Assembly (NCBI GenBank): GCA_023415145.1
Contig: JAEZLW010000096.1
Span: 1-17,824 of the forward strand
Length of the DNA stretch: 17,824 nucleotides
Source of the DNA: Bacillota bacterium
GTDB taxonomy: Bacteria; Bacillota; Clostridia; Christensenellales; Aristaeellaceae
Direction of reading: 5' to 3'
Each line of letters begins with the position of its first letter. Within the stretch, counting starts at the first letter, position 1. Of this stretch, positions 5,632 through 13,013 are shown piece after piece. Below the pieces are notes generated by a model that did no database searches, had not been told where the DNA came from, and saw nothing but the letters and a program-made list of their open reading frames with translations. Position numbers and translations under genes: made by a program.

Positions 5632-6783
5632 ATGTATGAGTTAGTGGAAATAAAAGAGTCACAAAATGAAAACCTAGAACTGGCATCAATTCGGAATTTA
5701 TCTGAGAAAGAAATTGAACTGCTGATTGGTTATAACGACCGATTAAGTTCGCTTCATTCTCATGCCTACATAAAGCATAATTTTGATATTGCTTACAGAT
5801 TCTTTAATGACTACTTCTCACTATTTTCAATCACACCGATGAGTACCGGAAATTTTGACGAAACAATTTTGTACAGAATCAAGATTTATTTGAATTCTGG
5901 TTTGGAATTTGTTGATACGCTCGAAAAGAGTTTATCCAAAGTGTTGCCCAGTATTTGTATTAGAAAAATAATGGAAAATGGTAAGGAAAAAGATAAGCCA
6001 AAGACTCAAGGAGAATGGTTATTAAGGGATGCTTCAGCTAAAGTATACGATTCATGTTTTTCATATAGATTAGCCTACAATTTAAGAAACTATCTACAAC
6101 ATGTTTCTTCAGAAGGTATATCCTTTAAAAAAAATAATGAGAAACAAACAATAATGCTAGATTTGCATAAGTACAAACAACTACACCAAGGAATACAAGG
6201 GGCTTTAAAAAAGGAGATTGATGGAATTAGTGAACGAAATATAGATGTTATTGATTTGTGTGAAAAATATAAAAGAAATATTAATGAAATTTATGATCTT
6301 GTATTTAGTGAAATCGATAAATGTACTACTTGGGAAGAGTTTGAGCTTTCTTTGAAAATCATGCGCATTATGGAATCATATGAATGTAAACCTAATGGTA
6401 AATACGCTTTAGCTGATATATATGAAGATGACGCAGGTGAAAAAGAAATTCGAATGACAATAAAACTTTTCAATTATGAAGATATCAGGAAATTTGTAAG
6501 CATGCACTGTAAGATCTTTGCTTTTAGCAATCCAGCAATTCCATTAACGTCAACGAATGGATTTCCCAGATTGACATTAGTCAGAAATATCCAAGTTGTT
6601 TTTGAAGGATCTGAATATGTTAAGTCCGATTTCACATGGCATAAAATATATCAAAGCTCTAATTATGGAACTGAAGATAATCATAATTATTTTTCTATCT
6701 ATTGCCCAGCCTTTTTTACAAATGAGGAAACTCAGCAGTGCGTTGATATAATAAAAAAGGTTTATGGGATTACTCAGAGTTAA
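5632..6783 (+). CDS. Uncharacterised protein with a HEPN-like R-N-x3-H motif
   Basis: I do not recognise a named family for this 383 aa protein. It is largely alpha-helical in character, has no signal peptide or membrane segment, and is rich in Lys, Glu, Asn and Ile, matching the AT-rich island. Residues 146-157 read R-L-A-Y-N-L-R-N-Y-L-Q-H. The R152-N153-x3-H157 core fits the R-x4-H active site of HEPN ribonucleases, common in toxins, abortive infection proteins and anti-phage systems. The C-terminal 150 residues contain aromatic, beta-like stretches (D-F-T-W-H-K-I-Y, Y-F-S-I-Y-C-P-A-F-F) and could be a sensor domain. The start at 5632 is chosen because GGAGGTG lies 6 bp upstream; the ATG at 5617 overlaps that site. 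It converges on the DUF2971 gene. The HEPN assignment is from one motif only. Confidence 0.7.
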   Translation: MYELVEIKESQNENLELASIRNLSEKEIELLIGYNDRLSSLHSHAYIKHNFDIAYRFFNDYFSLFSITPMSTGNFDETILYRIKIYLNSGLEFVDTLEKSLSKVLPSICIRKIMENGKEKDKPKTQGEWLLRDASAKVYDSCFSYRLAYNLRNYLQHVSSEGISFKKNNEKQTIMLDLHKYKQLHQGIQGALKKEIDGISERNIDVIDLCEKYKRNINEIYDLVFSEIDKCTTWEEFELSLKIMRIMESYECKPNGKYALADIYEDDAGEKEIRMTIKLFNYEDIRKFVSMHCKIFAFSNPAIPLTSTNGFPRLTLVRNIQVVFEGSEYVKSDFTWHKIYQSSNYGTEDNHNYFSIYCPAFFTNEETQQCVDIIKKVYGITQS

Positions 6784-6829
6784 TCATTTTTTAGTGAGTA
6801 GGCTAATCAGTGTTATGTGGGACATGCTT

Positions 6830-7501
6830 TTATCCAATTTTTAATGAACTTCTACAAACGTTTTTCATGGTTTTGCAATACTTCTCTGCTAATGCCTTTA
6901 CTATAATTTCATGTTCTGTTTTCGCCCTTGGCCCAAGCATAATTTCCATATCAAGAAATAGATTTCTGTCAATATGCAGGAAATAATTGCTATATGGTAA
7001 AGGTACGCTTGGATTAGATAACCTTAACAAATATTCTTTCTTTTGCTCATTATTTTGCGGCCATCCCTGAAGTAATGGATAAATAAAAAGTCTATATCTC
7101 CATTCATTTTGAAATGCCCGAGCCTTACCATCTTTCTCAAGGGTTTCGTAATCAATATAAGTTTCAAACGGAATTTCCTTTCCATCGCCTATTAGGTTGA
7201 TCGAATATTTTACAAATGGAAATGCTGGTAGTTTAATCCTTACACCTTTCATATCGGGTGTATACATTTTCCATAGCGGTATAGATTCTTCTTCATCGTC
7301 GGACCAGCAACTTACATAACAGAAACGTCCGAACTTTTGAATATCATCACATTCAACCTCATCCAAATCATCAACGTTTTGTAGACTACTAAACCTCAAT
7401 GTGGCATTATGTAAAATCAGTCCCAAACTTTCAATGCTTGTGTAATGATATAAGAAGCGAGGATATTTTACACTTATGTCATTTCCTATATTTGCACACA
7501 T
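6830..7501 (-). CDS. DUF2971-family protein
   Basis: The 223 aa protein fits DUF2971 (PF11185), a family of unknown function that is scattered among bacteria and often found in accessory regions. Recognisable parts are L-Y-H-Y-T-S (17-22) with L-R-F-S-S-L-Q-N-V-D-D-L-D-E (35-48), then C-W-S (65-67) with L-W-K-M-Y-T (76-81) and N-E-W-R-Y-R-L-F further on. The opening H-Y-T-S...L-R-F-S-S pattern is reminiscent of ADP-ribosyltransferase-like folds, but that is only a visual impression. The frame is open to 7621, but ATG at 7501 is chosen: GAGGAG lies 9 bp upstream and a strong promoter (7565-7592) sits between the two candidate starts. It has its own promoter and converges with the neighbour at 6783. 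Confidence 0.8.
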   Translation of the reverse strand: MCANIGNDISVKYPRFLYHYTSIESLGLILHNATLRFSSLQNVDDLDEVECDDIQKFGRFCYVSCWSDDEEESIPLWKMYTPDMKGVRIKLPAFPFVKYSINLIGDGKEIPFETYIDYETLEKDGKARAFQNEWRYRLFIYPLLQGWPQNNEQKKEYLLRLSNPSVPLPYSNYFLHIDRNLFLDMEIMLGPRAKTEHEIIVKALAEKYCKTMKNVCRSSLKIG

Positions 7502-7564
7502 GTTAATACTCTCCTCACTGCTTAATCGTTCCACAACAAGACTGCCTGTAGTATATTTTATATA

Positions 7565-7592
7565 ATTATAGCACATATTGATATTTCGTAAA
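7565..7592 (-). promoter_or_regulatory. Promoter of the DUF2971 gene
   Basis: Minus strand -35 TTTACG (7587-7592), 16 bp spacer, -10 TATAAT (7565-7570) preceded by TGC, so an extended -10. The predicted leader is about 57 nt. Confidence 0.7.
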
Positions 7593-7852
7593 CAGAAATT
7601 AGAAAAAACCGCTCGGCACAAAGGCCATGCGGCATAGAGGTAGCGTCATTATTCAAATGTGCCGGAATCGTAATCATACTCCTTCTTAATGTACCCAAGC
7701 AGTTGCGTTTCTGGAATGGGACACCGGCGAGAATCATGTTCTCCAGGATGGACAGAACCTCGTTGGTCATGAAGAACCAAATCGCAACTTCCCTGACATG
7801 GTATTGATTATGATAGGAAAGTTGGGCTGCCGCAGAACTCGGCAGTCCTCTT
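7593..7852. other. GC-richer patch without recognisable gene
   Basis: About 7610-7850 is visibly richer in G and C than the AT-rich surroundings. A minus-strand frame (…N-E-R-G-L-P-S-S-A-A-A-Q-L-S, later E-V-L-S-I-L-E-N-M-I) stays open but has no plausible start, and it overlaps the small gene at 7853. It may be a frame-shifted relic of a gene from another source. I could not identify it in any frame. Confidence 0.35.
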
Positions 7853-8086
7853 TCATTGTTTACTATACCTGTCACAAATTCGTAAGTAGTTTTCCACATC
7901 ACGTCTGATTTCGAGCATTACTTCCTTCCTTTTTATTGGATCTAACTTCTCTTCGGTTGATATTACTTTTAAACCCATGCTTTCAGTTATCCAAAGAACA
8001 ACGTATTCTTTACCATTCCTAATATAGGTATCCCCTGCTTTTAAATCATCCTCATCTTTCCCACAATAAGTGTGATGATTATTCAT
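7853..8086 (-). CDS. Small hypothetical protein, 77 aa
   Basis: I do not recognise this protein. It begins M-N-N-H-H-T-Y-C-G, has a beta-like segment (G-D-T-Y-I-R-N-G-K-E-Y-V-V-L-W-I-T) that suggests a small barrel, and ends in a charged helix (P-I-K-R-K-E-V-M-L-E-I-R-R-D-V-E-N-Y). There is no membrane segment. ATG at 8086 is chosen because AAGGGTG lies 6 bp upstream; the frame to 8158 lacks a better site. It diverges from the XRE regulator at 8230, sharing a 143 bp intergenic region, a layout often seen when the regulator controls its neighbour. It could be an antitoxin-sized partner, but nothing in the sequence proves this. Confidence 0.6.
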   Translation of the reverse strand: MNNHHTYCGKDEDDLKAGDTYIRNGKEYVVLWITESMGLKVISTEEKLDPIKRKEVMLEIRRDVENYLRICDRYSKQ

Positions 8087-8229
8087 TACGTTCACCCTTT
8101 TTTCTTGTATCATCAAAGCAGTTACGCATATTCTAATGGAATTTATTTGAATAGTCAACTATTGGTATACATTATCCACCCTTAGCATACTATTACTTGG
8201 TATCCTATCTGTGAGAGAAGGTGATTCAT

Positions 8230-8517
8230 TTGGTTGACTTTGGTTCAAAACTTAAAATGTTACGAATGACAAAAGGCCTAACGCAAATTCAATTAGGTAA
8301 TATTCTTGACCTCACGAAAAGTATGATAAGCGCATATGAGATGGGATCAAGATATCCTTCATATAGCAGTTTGATTAAAATCGCTGCCTATTTTGGTGTA
8401 ACCACGGATTTTCTATTAGGTGCTGATATAAATCAAGGTATAGATATTTCTGGTCTATCTGAAGCCAATATGAAGCTGATCATTAATCTGATTCAAGCAT
8501 TGAAAGAAAAACAATAG
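8230..8517 (+). CDS. XRE-family helix-turn-helix regulator
   Basis: The 95 aa protein is a single Cro/C1-type DNA-binding domain with a short C-terminal helix. Residues 6-62 follow the XRE pattern: L-K-M-L-R-M-T-K-G-L-T-Q-I-Q-L-G, then I-S-A-Y-E-M-G-S-R-Y-P-S and L-I-K-I-A-A-Y-F-G-V-T-T-D-F-L-L-G. TTG at 8230 is preferred as start because AAGGTG lies 6 bp upstream; GTG at 8221 overlaps that site. Such proteins act as repressors of mobile elements or toxin-antitoxin loci. Likely targets are its own divergent promoter region (8087-8229) or the palindromes at the unit promoters, but neither is shown. A large hairpin at 8615-8649 lies downstream. Confidence 0.9.
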   Translation: MVDFGSKLKMLRMTKGLTQIQLGNILDLTKSMISAYEMGSRYPSYSSLIKIAAYFGVTTDFLLGADINQGIDISGLSEANMKLIINLIQALKEKQ

Positions 8518-8825
8518 AAAAGGTAGATGAACACTTCCGCTAAATTGCAAATAAAGACATAGCAAGTTTCAAAATGACTTAGCTCTCCAATATCAGTAAT
8601 GATTAACAAAATTAAAGAAAGAGACGAGGGATTATCTCGTCTCTTTCTTATGAGATAATAATATCTCAACTTTGCTACATACATACCGAGATAGGCAATA
8701 CTTCCCTTCGTCGACACAAATAAAGCGAGTTATTTTATCGAATTTATACATCATCTTATCGATAATTACTGCCTATTTTTGTTAGTAATTTTGGAATTTG
8801 TATATATTTACTACAATACCACAAA
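8518..8825. other. Gene-free right end of unit 2
   Basis: This AT-rich stretch carries the hairpin at 8615-8649, a second small inverted repeat TGAGATA/TATCTCA (about 8651-8668) and a weak ATTACT/AGTAAT pair near 8766-8790. I see no coding sequence. A minus-strand frame across it reads through the hairpin and is not gene-like. It does not resemble the corresponding end of unit 1 by eye. Confidence 0.4.
8615..8649. terminator. Large hairpin downstream of the XRE gene
   Basis: There are perfect 14 bp arms, AAGAAAGAGACGAG (8615-8628) and CTCGTCTCTTTCTT (8636-8649), with a 7 nt loop. The T-run is weak on both sides (CTTTCTTA on the plus strand, TTTAATTTTG on the minus strand). It probably acts as a terminator in either direction, between the XRE gene and argR. 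Confidence 0.6.
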
Positions 8826-9275
8826 TTATCTCATCATCTCCTGCATGCGCTTCAAAACAATCTCCACATCTTCCTGATTTCTGATCACCAGGAAAATGGT
8901 ATTGTCTCCCGCCAGAGTACCCAATATTTCCGGCCAGTGCAGGTTATCCACCGCTTCTGCCGCCACGTTGGCACTGCCGGACAGTGTCTTGATGACAATC
9001 ATATTGCCCGAATGGACCATACTCAGAACAGATTCTGCAAACATGCGTATGAACCTGTCGGACAGGCCATGCTCCGCCTTGTCCGCCGTAGCATATTTGT
9101 AGGCACCGTTGGAGGACAGAACCTTCAGAAGCCTGAGTTCCTTGATATCTCTTGATACGGTAGCCTGTGTCACCACAATGCCCTGCTTTTTCAGCTCTTC
9201 CGCCAATTCTTCCTGCGTCTCGATGTCTTTTTTCCCGATGATGTCCAAAATGGCCACCTGCCTGACAGTCTTCAT
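8826..9275 (-). CDS. argR: Arginine repressor
   Basis: ArgR (AhrC) senses arginine and regulates arginine synthesis and breakdown genes as a hexamer. The 149 aa protein has the normal length. The N-terminal winged helix shows T-Q-E-E-L-A-E-E-L (20-28) and the recognition helix A-T-V-S-R-D-I-K-E-L (38-47). The C-terminal oligomerisation and arginine-binding domain has A-V-D then I-L-G-T-L-A-G-D-N-T-I-F. ATG at 9275 is chosen for the GGAGG 9 bp upstream. It follows nadK by 25 bp in one transcript. The last codons (R-M-Q-E-M-M-R-stop) recur at 5248-5271 and, decayed, at 3798-3820. The 3' end of the gene therefore looks like an integration site whose coding sense was preserved. Confidence 0.96.
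   Translation of the reverse strand: MKTVRQVAILDIIGKKDIETQEELAEELKKQGIVVTQATVSRDIKELRLLKVLSSNGAYKYATADKAEHGLSDRFIRMFAESVLSMVHSGNMIVIKTLSGSANVAAEAVDNLHWPEILGTLAGDNTIFLVIRNQEDVEIVLKRMQEMMR
8832..8850 (-). repeat. argR-tail repeat within the living gene (candidate attachment core)
   Basis: These 19 bases match 5254-5272 at 18 positions, the difference being a synonymous GAG/GAA change. This is the third, gene-proximal member of the set that bounds units 1 and 2. Confidence 0.75.
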
Positions 9276-9300
9276 GGCTCTTCCTCCTTGGCATATATGG

Positions 9301-10149
9301 TTATCGGCTCCATTCGGTAAGCTTTTCCCTGACCAGTGTGAAAAAATGCGGCTCATACAAACGGATCAGCTTGCCCGTCTTCTCAGCGCACGCTACATAA
9401 ACCGTATCCCTGCCGTCAAGCGGGATCGTGGTTTGCCCATCGATGGATAAGTAGATTCCCTGACCGTCCTCACCATCCAGCTGCAGGCGCACGGTTTCCC
9501 TGTCGGATACCACAACCGGCCTGTGCTGTAGCGTATGGGGACAGATGGGTGAAACCACCATGCATCTGACATCCGGGCTGATCACCGGGCCGCCCGCGGA
9601 AAGGGAGTAGCCTGTGGAACCTGTGGGGCTGGCTACTATCACACCGTCAGCCACATAACGCCCGATGAGATCATCTGATATGTAGGCGTTGATGGCAATC
9701 AGCCGGGAACCGCGGTTCACTACTGCATCGTTCAGGGATAGCATGGGCTCTCCCCGGTTCACTCTGATGGAAAGAAGCAGGCGTTCTTCAATGTAAAACG
9801 CACCGCTGCATAACTTTTGAACCGCTTCTTCCAGTTGCGCGGGCTCTATCTCAGTAAGGAAGCCTACACGGCCCATGTTGACACCGAGAAGCGGCACATC
9901 CGCCTTCATGGCATACTGCATGGCTCTTAGCAGCGTCCCATCCCCGCCCAGGGATATGACAGCATCGCAGTTTTGAAGGCTGCTTGACGGATCAATACCA
10001 GGCAATTGCATATGCAGGTGGCTATTCATACAAGATTCCACGCACACACTGATACCGGCGCTTTGAAAAACGCCAACGGCCCGCTCCACAATTTCCGAAC
10101 CAAGCGGTTTGGAGGGATGCATTGTCAGAAGGACCTTTTTCAGAAGCAT
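9301..10149 (-). CDS. nadK: NAD kinase
   Basis: NadK phosphorylates NAD to NADP and is the main source of NADP. The 282 aa sequence has the family marks: G-G-D-G-T-L-L at 68-74 (Asp70 is the catalytic base), N-M-G-R-V-G-F-L-T-E soon after, and G-S-T-G-Y-S-L-S-A-G-G-P in the middle, where the nicotinamide nucleotide binds. The length is normal. The ATG has GGGGA about 5 bp upstream. A promoter at 10175-10203 drives it with argR. The order tlyA-nadK-argR-recN is widespread in Firmicutes. Confidence 0.96.
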   Translation of the reverse strand: MLLKKVLLTMHPSKPLGSEIVERAVGVFQSAGISVCVESCMNSHLHMQLPGIDPSSSLQNCDAVISLGGDGTLLRAMQYAMKADVPLLGVNMGRVGFLTEIEPAQLEEAVQKLCSGAFYIEERLLLSIRVNRGEPMLSLNDAVVNRGSRLIAINAYISDDLIGRYVADGVIVASPTGSTGYSLSAGGPVISPDVRCMVVSPICPHTLQHRPVVVSDRETVRLQLDGEDGQGIYLSIDGQTTIPLDGRDTVYVACAEKTGKLIRLYEPHFFTLVREKLTEWSR

Positions 10150-10174
10150 GAAAATCCCCTATCCTTGGTAATTC

Positions 10175-10203
10175 AGTATAACATGGAATGCATAATCATT
10201 CAA
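10175..10203 (-). promoter_or_regulatory. SigA promoter of nadK-argR
   Basis: Minus strand -35 TTGAAT (10198-10203), 17 bp spacer, -10 TATACT (10175-10180). An inverted repeat GAATG/CATTC (10186-10201) lies in the spacer and touches the -35. It resembles half-sites of an ArgR box, but the spacing is too wide for the standard operator. Autoregulation is possible, not shown. Confidence 0.7.
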
Positions 10204-10212
10204 TGCATCATT

Positions 10213-11025
10213 TTACTTTTTTAGCGCTAAATGTGCCTCTTCAATGGTTTTTTTGATGTTTTCGATAGATATTTCGCGTATATCCCCTTGTCCGGAGGTT
10301 ATATGGGCCAAGAATTCGATATTGCCCTCAGGACCTGTGATGGGCGAAAATGTAAGGTCCTGTACCCTGAGTCCACATCTGGGGGCAAAGGATACAATTT
10401 CCTCAATTACTGCCTGGTGTACGGCTGGATCCCGCACCACACCCTTCTTGCCCACCCTGTCTTTGCCCGCCTCGAACTGCGGCTTGATCAGCGTATAAAA
10501 CCTGCCCGATTCCCCCATGATACCGGCCGCCACAGGCAGGATCAGCCGGATGGAGATAAATGAAACATCCATCACTGTCAAGTTTGGCTTTTTGTCAAAC
10601 TGCTCCGGCTTTAAATACCGGGCGTTGGTGCGCTCCATGACGGTGACCCGGGGATGGTTGCGCAGTTCCCAATCCAACTGCCCGTATCCCACGTCTATGG
10701 CGTATACATGAGAAGCACCTCTTTGCAACAGCACATCGGTGAAACCGCCCGTGGCGGCCCCAATATCCAGTGCGACGGCACCGCTTACATCGGCGCCAAA
10801 CGCATCCAGGGCTTTTTTAAGCTTCAGGCCGCCACGGCTGACAAAGGGATGTGCGCTGCCCTTCACAAAGAGCTGCTCATCTTCCCCCACGTACTCCGAC
10901 GGCTTTTGGATTTTGCGCAAGCCGGCAAACACCAACCCGGCCATTATCTGCGCCTGCGCCTTTTCCCGGCTTTCCGCAATGCCCCGCTTGACCAGAGCCA
11001 CATCCGCCCGTTCCTTTATGCTCAT
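10213..11025 (-). CDS. tlyA: TlyA-family rRNA methyltransferase (2'-O, S4 domain)
   Basis: TlyA proteins methylate ribosomal RNA at 2'-O-cytidine positions and can affect capreomycin sensitivity; some were described as hemolysins. The 270 aa protein starts with an S4 RNA-binding domain (about 1-65) and continues with an FtsJ/RrmJ-like Rossmann methyltransferase. The SAM motif D-I-G-A-A-T-G-G-F-T-D is followed by A-I-D-V-G-Y-G-Q-L and D-V-S-F-I-S, both typical of TlyA. The start overlaps the dxs stop in ATGA, so translation is coupled. About 60 bp later, nadK begins behind its own promoter. Confidence 0.95.
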   Translation of the reverse strand: MSIKERADVALVKRGIAESREKAQAQIMAGLVFAGLRKIQKPSEYVGEDEQLFVKGSAHPFVSRGGLKLKKALDAFGADVSGAVALDIGAATGGFTDVLLQRGASHVYAIDVGYGQLDWELRNHPRVTVMERTNARYLKPEQFDKKPNLTVMDVSFISIRLILPVAAGIMGESGRFYTLIKPQFEAGKDRVGKKGVVRDPAVHQAVIEEIVSFAPRCGLRVQDLTFSPITGPEGNIEFLAHITSGQGDIREISIENIKKTIEEAHLALKK

Positions 11026-12896
11026 AGCGCTGCCTTTCTTGCGCCGGGCAAAGCCGCCTTGATTCTGGCAGCCATCTGCCCCGGTACAAGGCCCAGGCTG
11101 GACAGCAGGTTCTCATGGTTGCCATGACCTACGATTTTGTCAGGAATACCAAATGTCAAAAAAGGCTGGCATACGTGATTGATAACACAAAACTCTGTTA
11201 CTGCGCTGCCGAAACCTCCGGATAAAACATGTTCTTCCATGGTGATGATGGGTGTACGATGAAGCTTCATGATCATGTTTTCATCCAAAGGCTTGATGGT
11301 GGAAGCGTTCACCACCATGGCGCTTATATGCTGCGCATTCAATATCTTCGCCGTTTCCAACGCAATAGGCACCATGGCTCCTACGGCAAGCAGCGCACAA
11401 TCGTTTCCGTCCTTCATAACTTCCCATTTCCCGGGTGTGAAGGCCGTTAAGGGGAACTCCTCCAGGAAAACAGATTTTCTGGGATAACGGATGGCACAGG
11501 GACCATTTATCGTGCGTGTCCATTCCATCATCAGGCGCAACTCCTGCTCATCCCTGGGATTAAGAAGCGTGATGTGAGGCATATGGCGCAAATAAGCGAT
11601 GTCATAGATGCCGTGATGAGTGGGACCATCCTCACCTGCCAGCCCTGCCCTGTCCAAAAGGAAGCATACCGGCAGGTTTTGCAGGCAGACATCATGCAAC
11701 ACCTGGTCGTACCCCCGCTGCAAAAAGGTAGCATACACCGCAAAATATGGACGCATGCCTCCGCAAGCAAGGCCGGCTGCAAGAGTAACGGCATGCTGTT
11801 CGGCAATGCCCACATCCAACATTCTTTTGGGAAAAGCACCTGCAAACAGATGCATCCCCGTACCACCGGGCATGGCGGCGGTCAGGACAATGGTCTTTTC
11901 TTCACGGGAAGCCGAGTGAATGAGCTCCTGAGCGGCGATTTCTCCGTAGGACGGACGGCTGGGCTGCTTGCGCATTTCACCGCTGTCCAGGAAGAATGGC
12001 GGCGTCCCATGGAACGCTTCGGGCTTTTTTTCCGCCTGATGATATCCATGGCCCTTGCGGGTAATACAGTGGATCAAAACAGGTTCGTCAAACTCCTTGG
12101 CTCTGGCGATGGTATACTCCAGGTTTTGAAGGCTATGGCCGTCGATCGGTCCCAAATAGTGAAAACCAAGCGCTGCAAAGAAACCCTCGTCCACCACCAG
12201 GCCCTTCAGCGCATTCTTGATAACGGTCAGGAATCGATGGATTTTCGGTCCGGCTACCGGAAATCTTTTTAGGCTGTTTTCCACTGCTCTTTTGGCCTTG
12301 TTCCAGCCCCGGCTGGCACGCAGGTTTGTCAAATGTGTAGCCAATGCGCCAACGTTTCGGGCGATGGACATCTCATTGTCATTCAAAAGCACAATAAGCC
12401 GTGTCTTGCTGTTGCCTGCATCATTCATCGCCTCATAGCAAAGGCCGCCAGTCATTGCGCCATCGCCTACGATTGCTACCACATGATGGTTTTGCCCCTG
12501 CATATCCCTGGCGCGGGCATAACCCAGCGCGGCAGAAATGGCGGTGGAAGCATGCCCCGTTTCGAAGCTGTCGTATTCGCTTTCCTCCCGCTTGGGAAAG
12601 CCGCTGATGCCGCCCATGCTGCGCAGCGTAGGAAAGGCTGCATACCTTCCGGTTAGCAGCTTGTGCACATAGCATTGATGGCCAACGTCAAAGAGAATCT
12701 TGTCCACTGGAGCATTGAACATGCGGTGGACAGCCATGGTCAGTTCTACCACACCCAAATTGGATGCAAGATGGCCGCCGTTGTGGGCCACCGTCATAAC
12801 AATCTCCTTGCGTATTTCTTCCGCAAGTTCCATAAGCTCATCATAAGAGCAAAGCTTGATGTCAGCGGGTGTCTTTATTTGAGAAAGATGTACCAT
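11022..12896 (-). CDS. dxs: 1-deoxy-D-xylulose-5-phosphate synthase
   Basis: DXS joins pyruvate and glyceraldehyde 3-phosphate with thiamine diphosphate, the first step of the MEP route to isoprenoids. The 624 aa length is standard. The thiamine diphosphate motif G-D-G-A-M-T-G-G and N-D-A-G-N are present. So are F-E-T-G-H-A-S-T near the N-terminal domain, D-R-A-G-L-A-G-E-D-G-P-T-H-H-G in the pyrimidine domain and I-A-E-Q-H-A-V-T in the partner part. ATG at 12896 is chosen over the longer frame because AAGGAG lies just upstream and the promoter at 12937-12965 sits inside the longer frame. It leads the dxs-tlyA transcript. The ispA and xse genes that often precede dxs are absent here. Confidence 0.97.
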   Translation of the reverse strand: MVHLSQIKTPADIKLCSYDELMELAEEIRKEIVMTVAHNGGHLASNLGVVELTMAVHRMFNAPVDKILFDVGHQCYVHKLLTGRYAAFPTLRSMGGISGFPKREESEYDSFETGHASTAISAALGYARARDMQGQNHHVVAIVGDGAMTGGLCYEAMNDAGNSKTRLIVLLNDNEMSIARNVGALATHLTNLRASRGWNKAKRAVENSLKRFPVAGPKIHRFLTVIKNALKGLVVDEGFFAALGFHYLGPIDGHSLQNLEYTIARAKEFDEPVLIHCITRKGHGYHQAEKKPEAFHGTPPFFLDSGEMRKQPSRPSYGEIAAQELIHSASREEKTIVLTAAMPGGTGMHLFAGAFPKRMLDVGIAEQHAVTLAAGLACGGMRPYFAVYATFLQRGYDQVLHDVCLQNLPVCFLLDRAGLAGEDGPTHHGIYDIAYLRHMPHITLLNPRDEQELRLMMEWTRTINGPCAIRYPRKSVFLEEFPLTAFTPGKWEVMKDGNDCALLAVGAMVPIALETAKILNAQHISAMVVNASTIKPLDENMIMKLHRTPIITMEEHVLSGGFGSAVTEFCVINHVCQPFLTFGIPDKIVGHGNHENLLSSLGLVPGQMAARIKAALPGARKAAL

Positions 12897-12936
12897 AGTA
12901 CTCCTTGGATTCCAAATTTGTCCTGATAGCAAGTCC

Positions 12937-12965
12937 AGTATAGCATAGTTTATTTTTTGGTGCAA
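12937..12965 (-). promoter_or_regulatory. SigA promoter of dxs-tlyA
   Basis: Minus strand -35 TTGCAC (12960-12965), 17 bp spacer, -10 TATACT (12937-12942) preceded by TGC (extended -10). The leader is about 35 nt, with AAGGAG next to the start codon. Confidence 0.85.
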
Positions 12966-12972
12966 ATCATCA

Positions 12973-13006
12973 AAAAAGCCGGCGCGGACTGTCCTGCCGG
13001 CTTTTT
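12973..13006 (-). terminator. Intrinsic terminator of the cell-wall operon
   Basis: Arms AAAAAGCCGGC (12973-12983) and GCCGGCTTTTT (12996-13006) surround a 12 nt loop. On the minus strand the hairpin ends in TTTTTTG, a few bases after the stop of the DUF4870-like gene and just before the dxs promoter. Confidence 0.9.
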
Positions 13007-13013
13007 GTGCCGA

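Larger units (their letters stand above)
5248..8850. mobile_element. Putative integrative unit 2 at the argR 3' end (integrase-less)
   Basis: This AT-rich segment of about 3.6 kb lies between the argR-tail copy at 5248-5272 and the tail of the living argR gene (8826-8850). It begins with the same promoter block as unit 1 and carries a tmRNA-like fragment, the R-N-x3-H protein, the DUF2971 protein, a small unknown gene and an XRE regulator. Genes face both ways, unlike the uniform minus-strand flanks. I find no integrase, excisionase or replication gene. The boundaries are inferred from the repeats. Confidence 0.55.

Noticed and set aside
8493..8717. 74-codon minus-strand frame between XRE and argR
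   Set aside because: It reads through the 14 bp hairpin, has no ribosome binding site and a low-complexity translation.
11574..12272. 232-codon plus-strand open frame opposite dxs
   Set aside because: Antisense shadow of a standard dxs gene with no ribosome binding site or recognisable domain.
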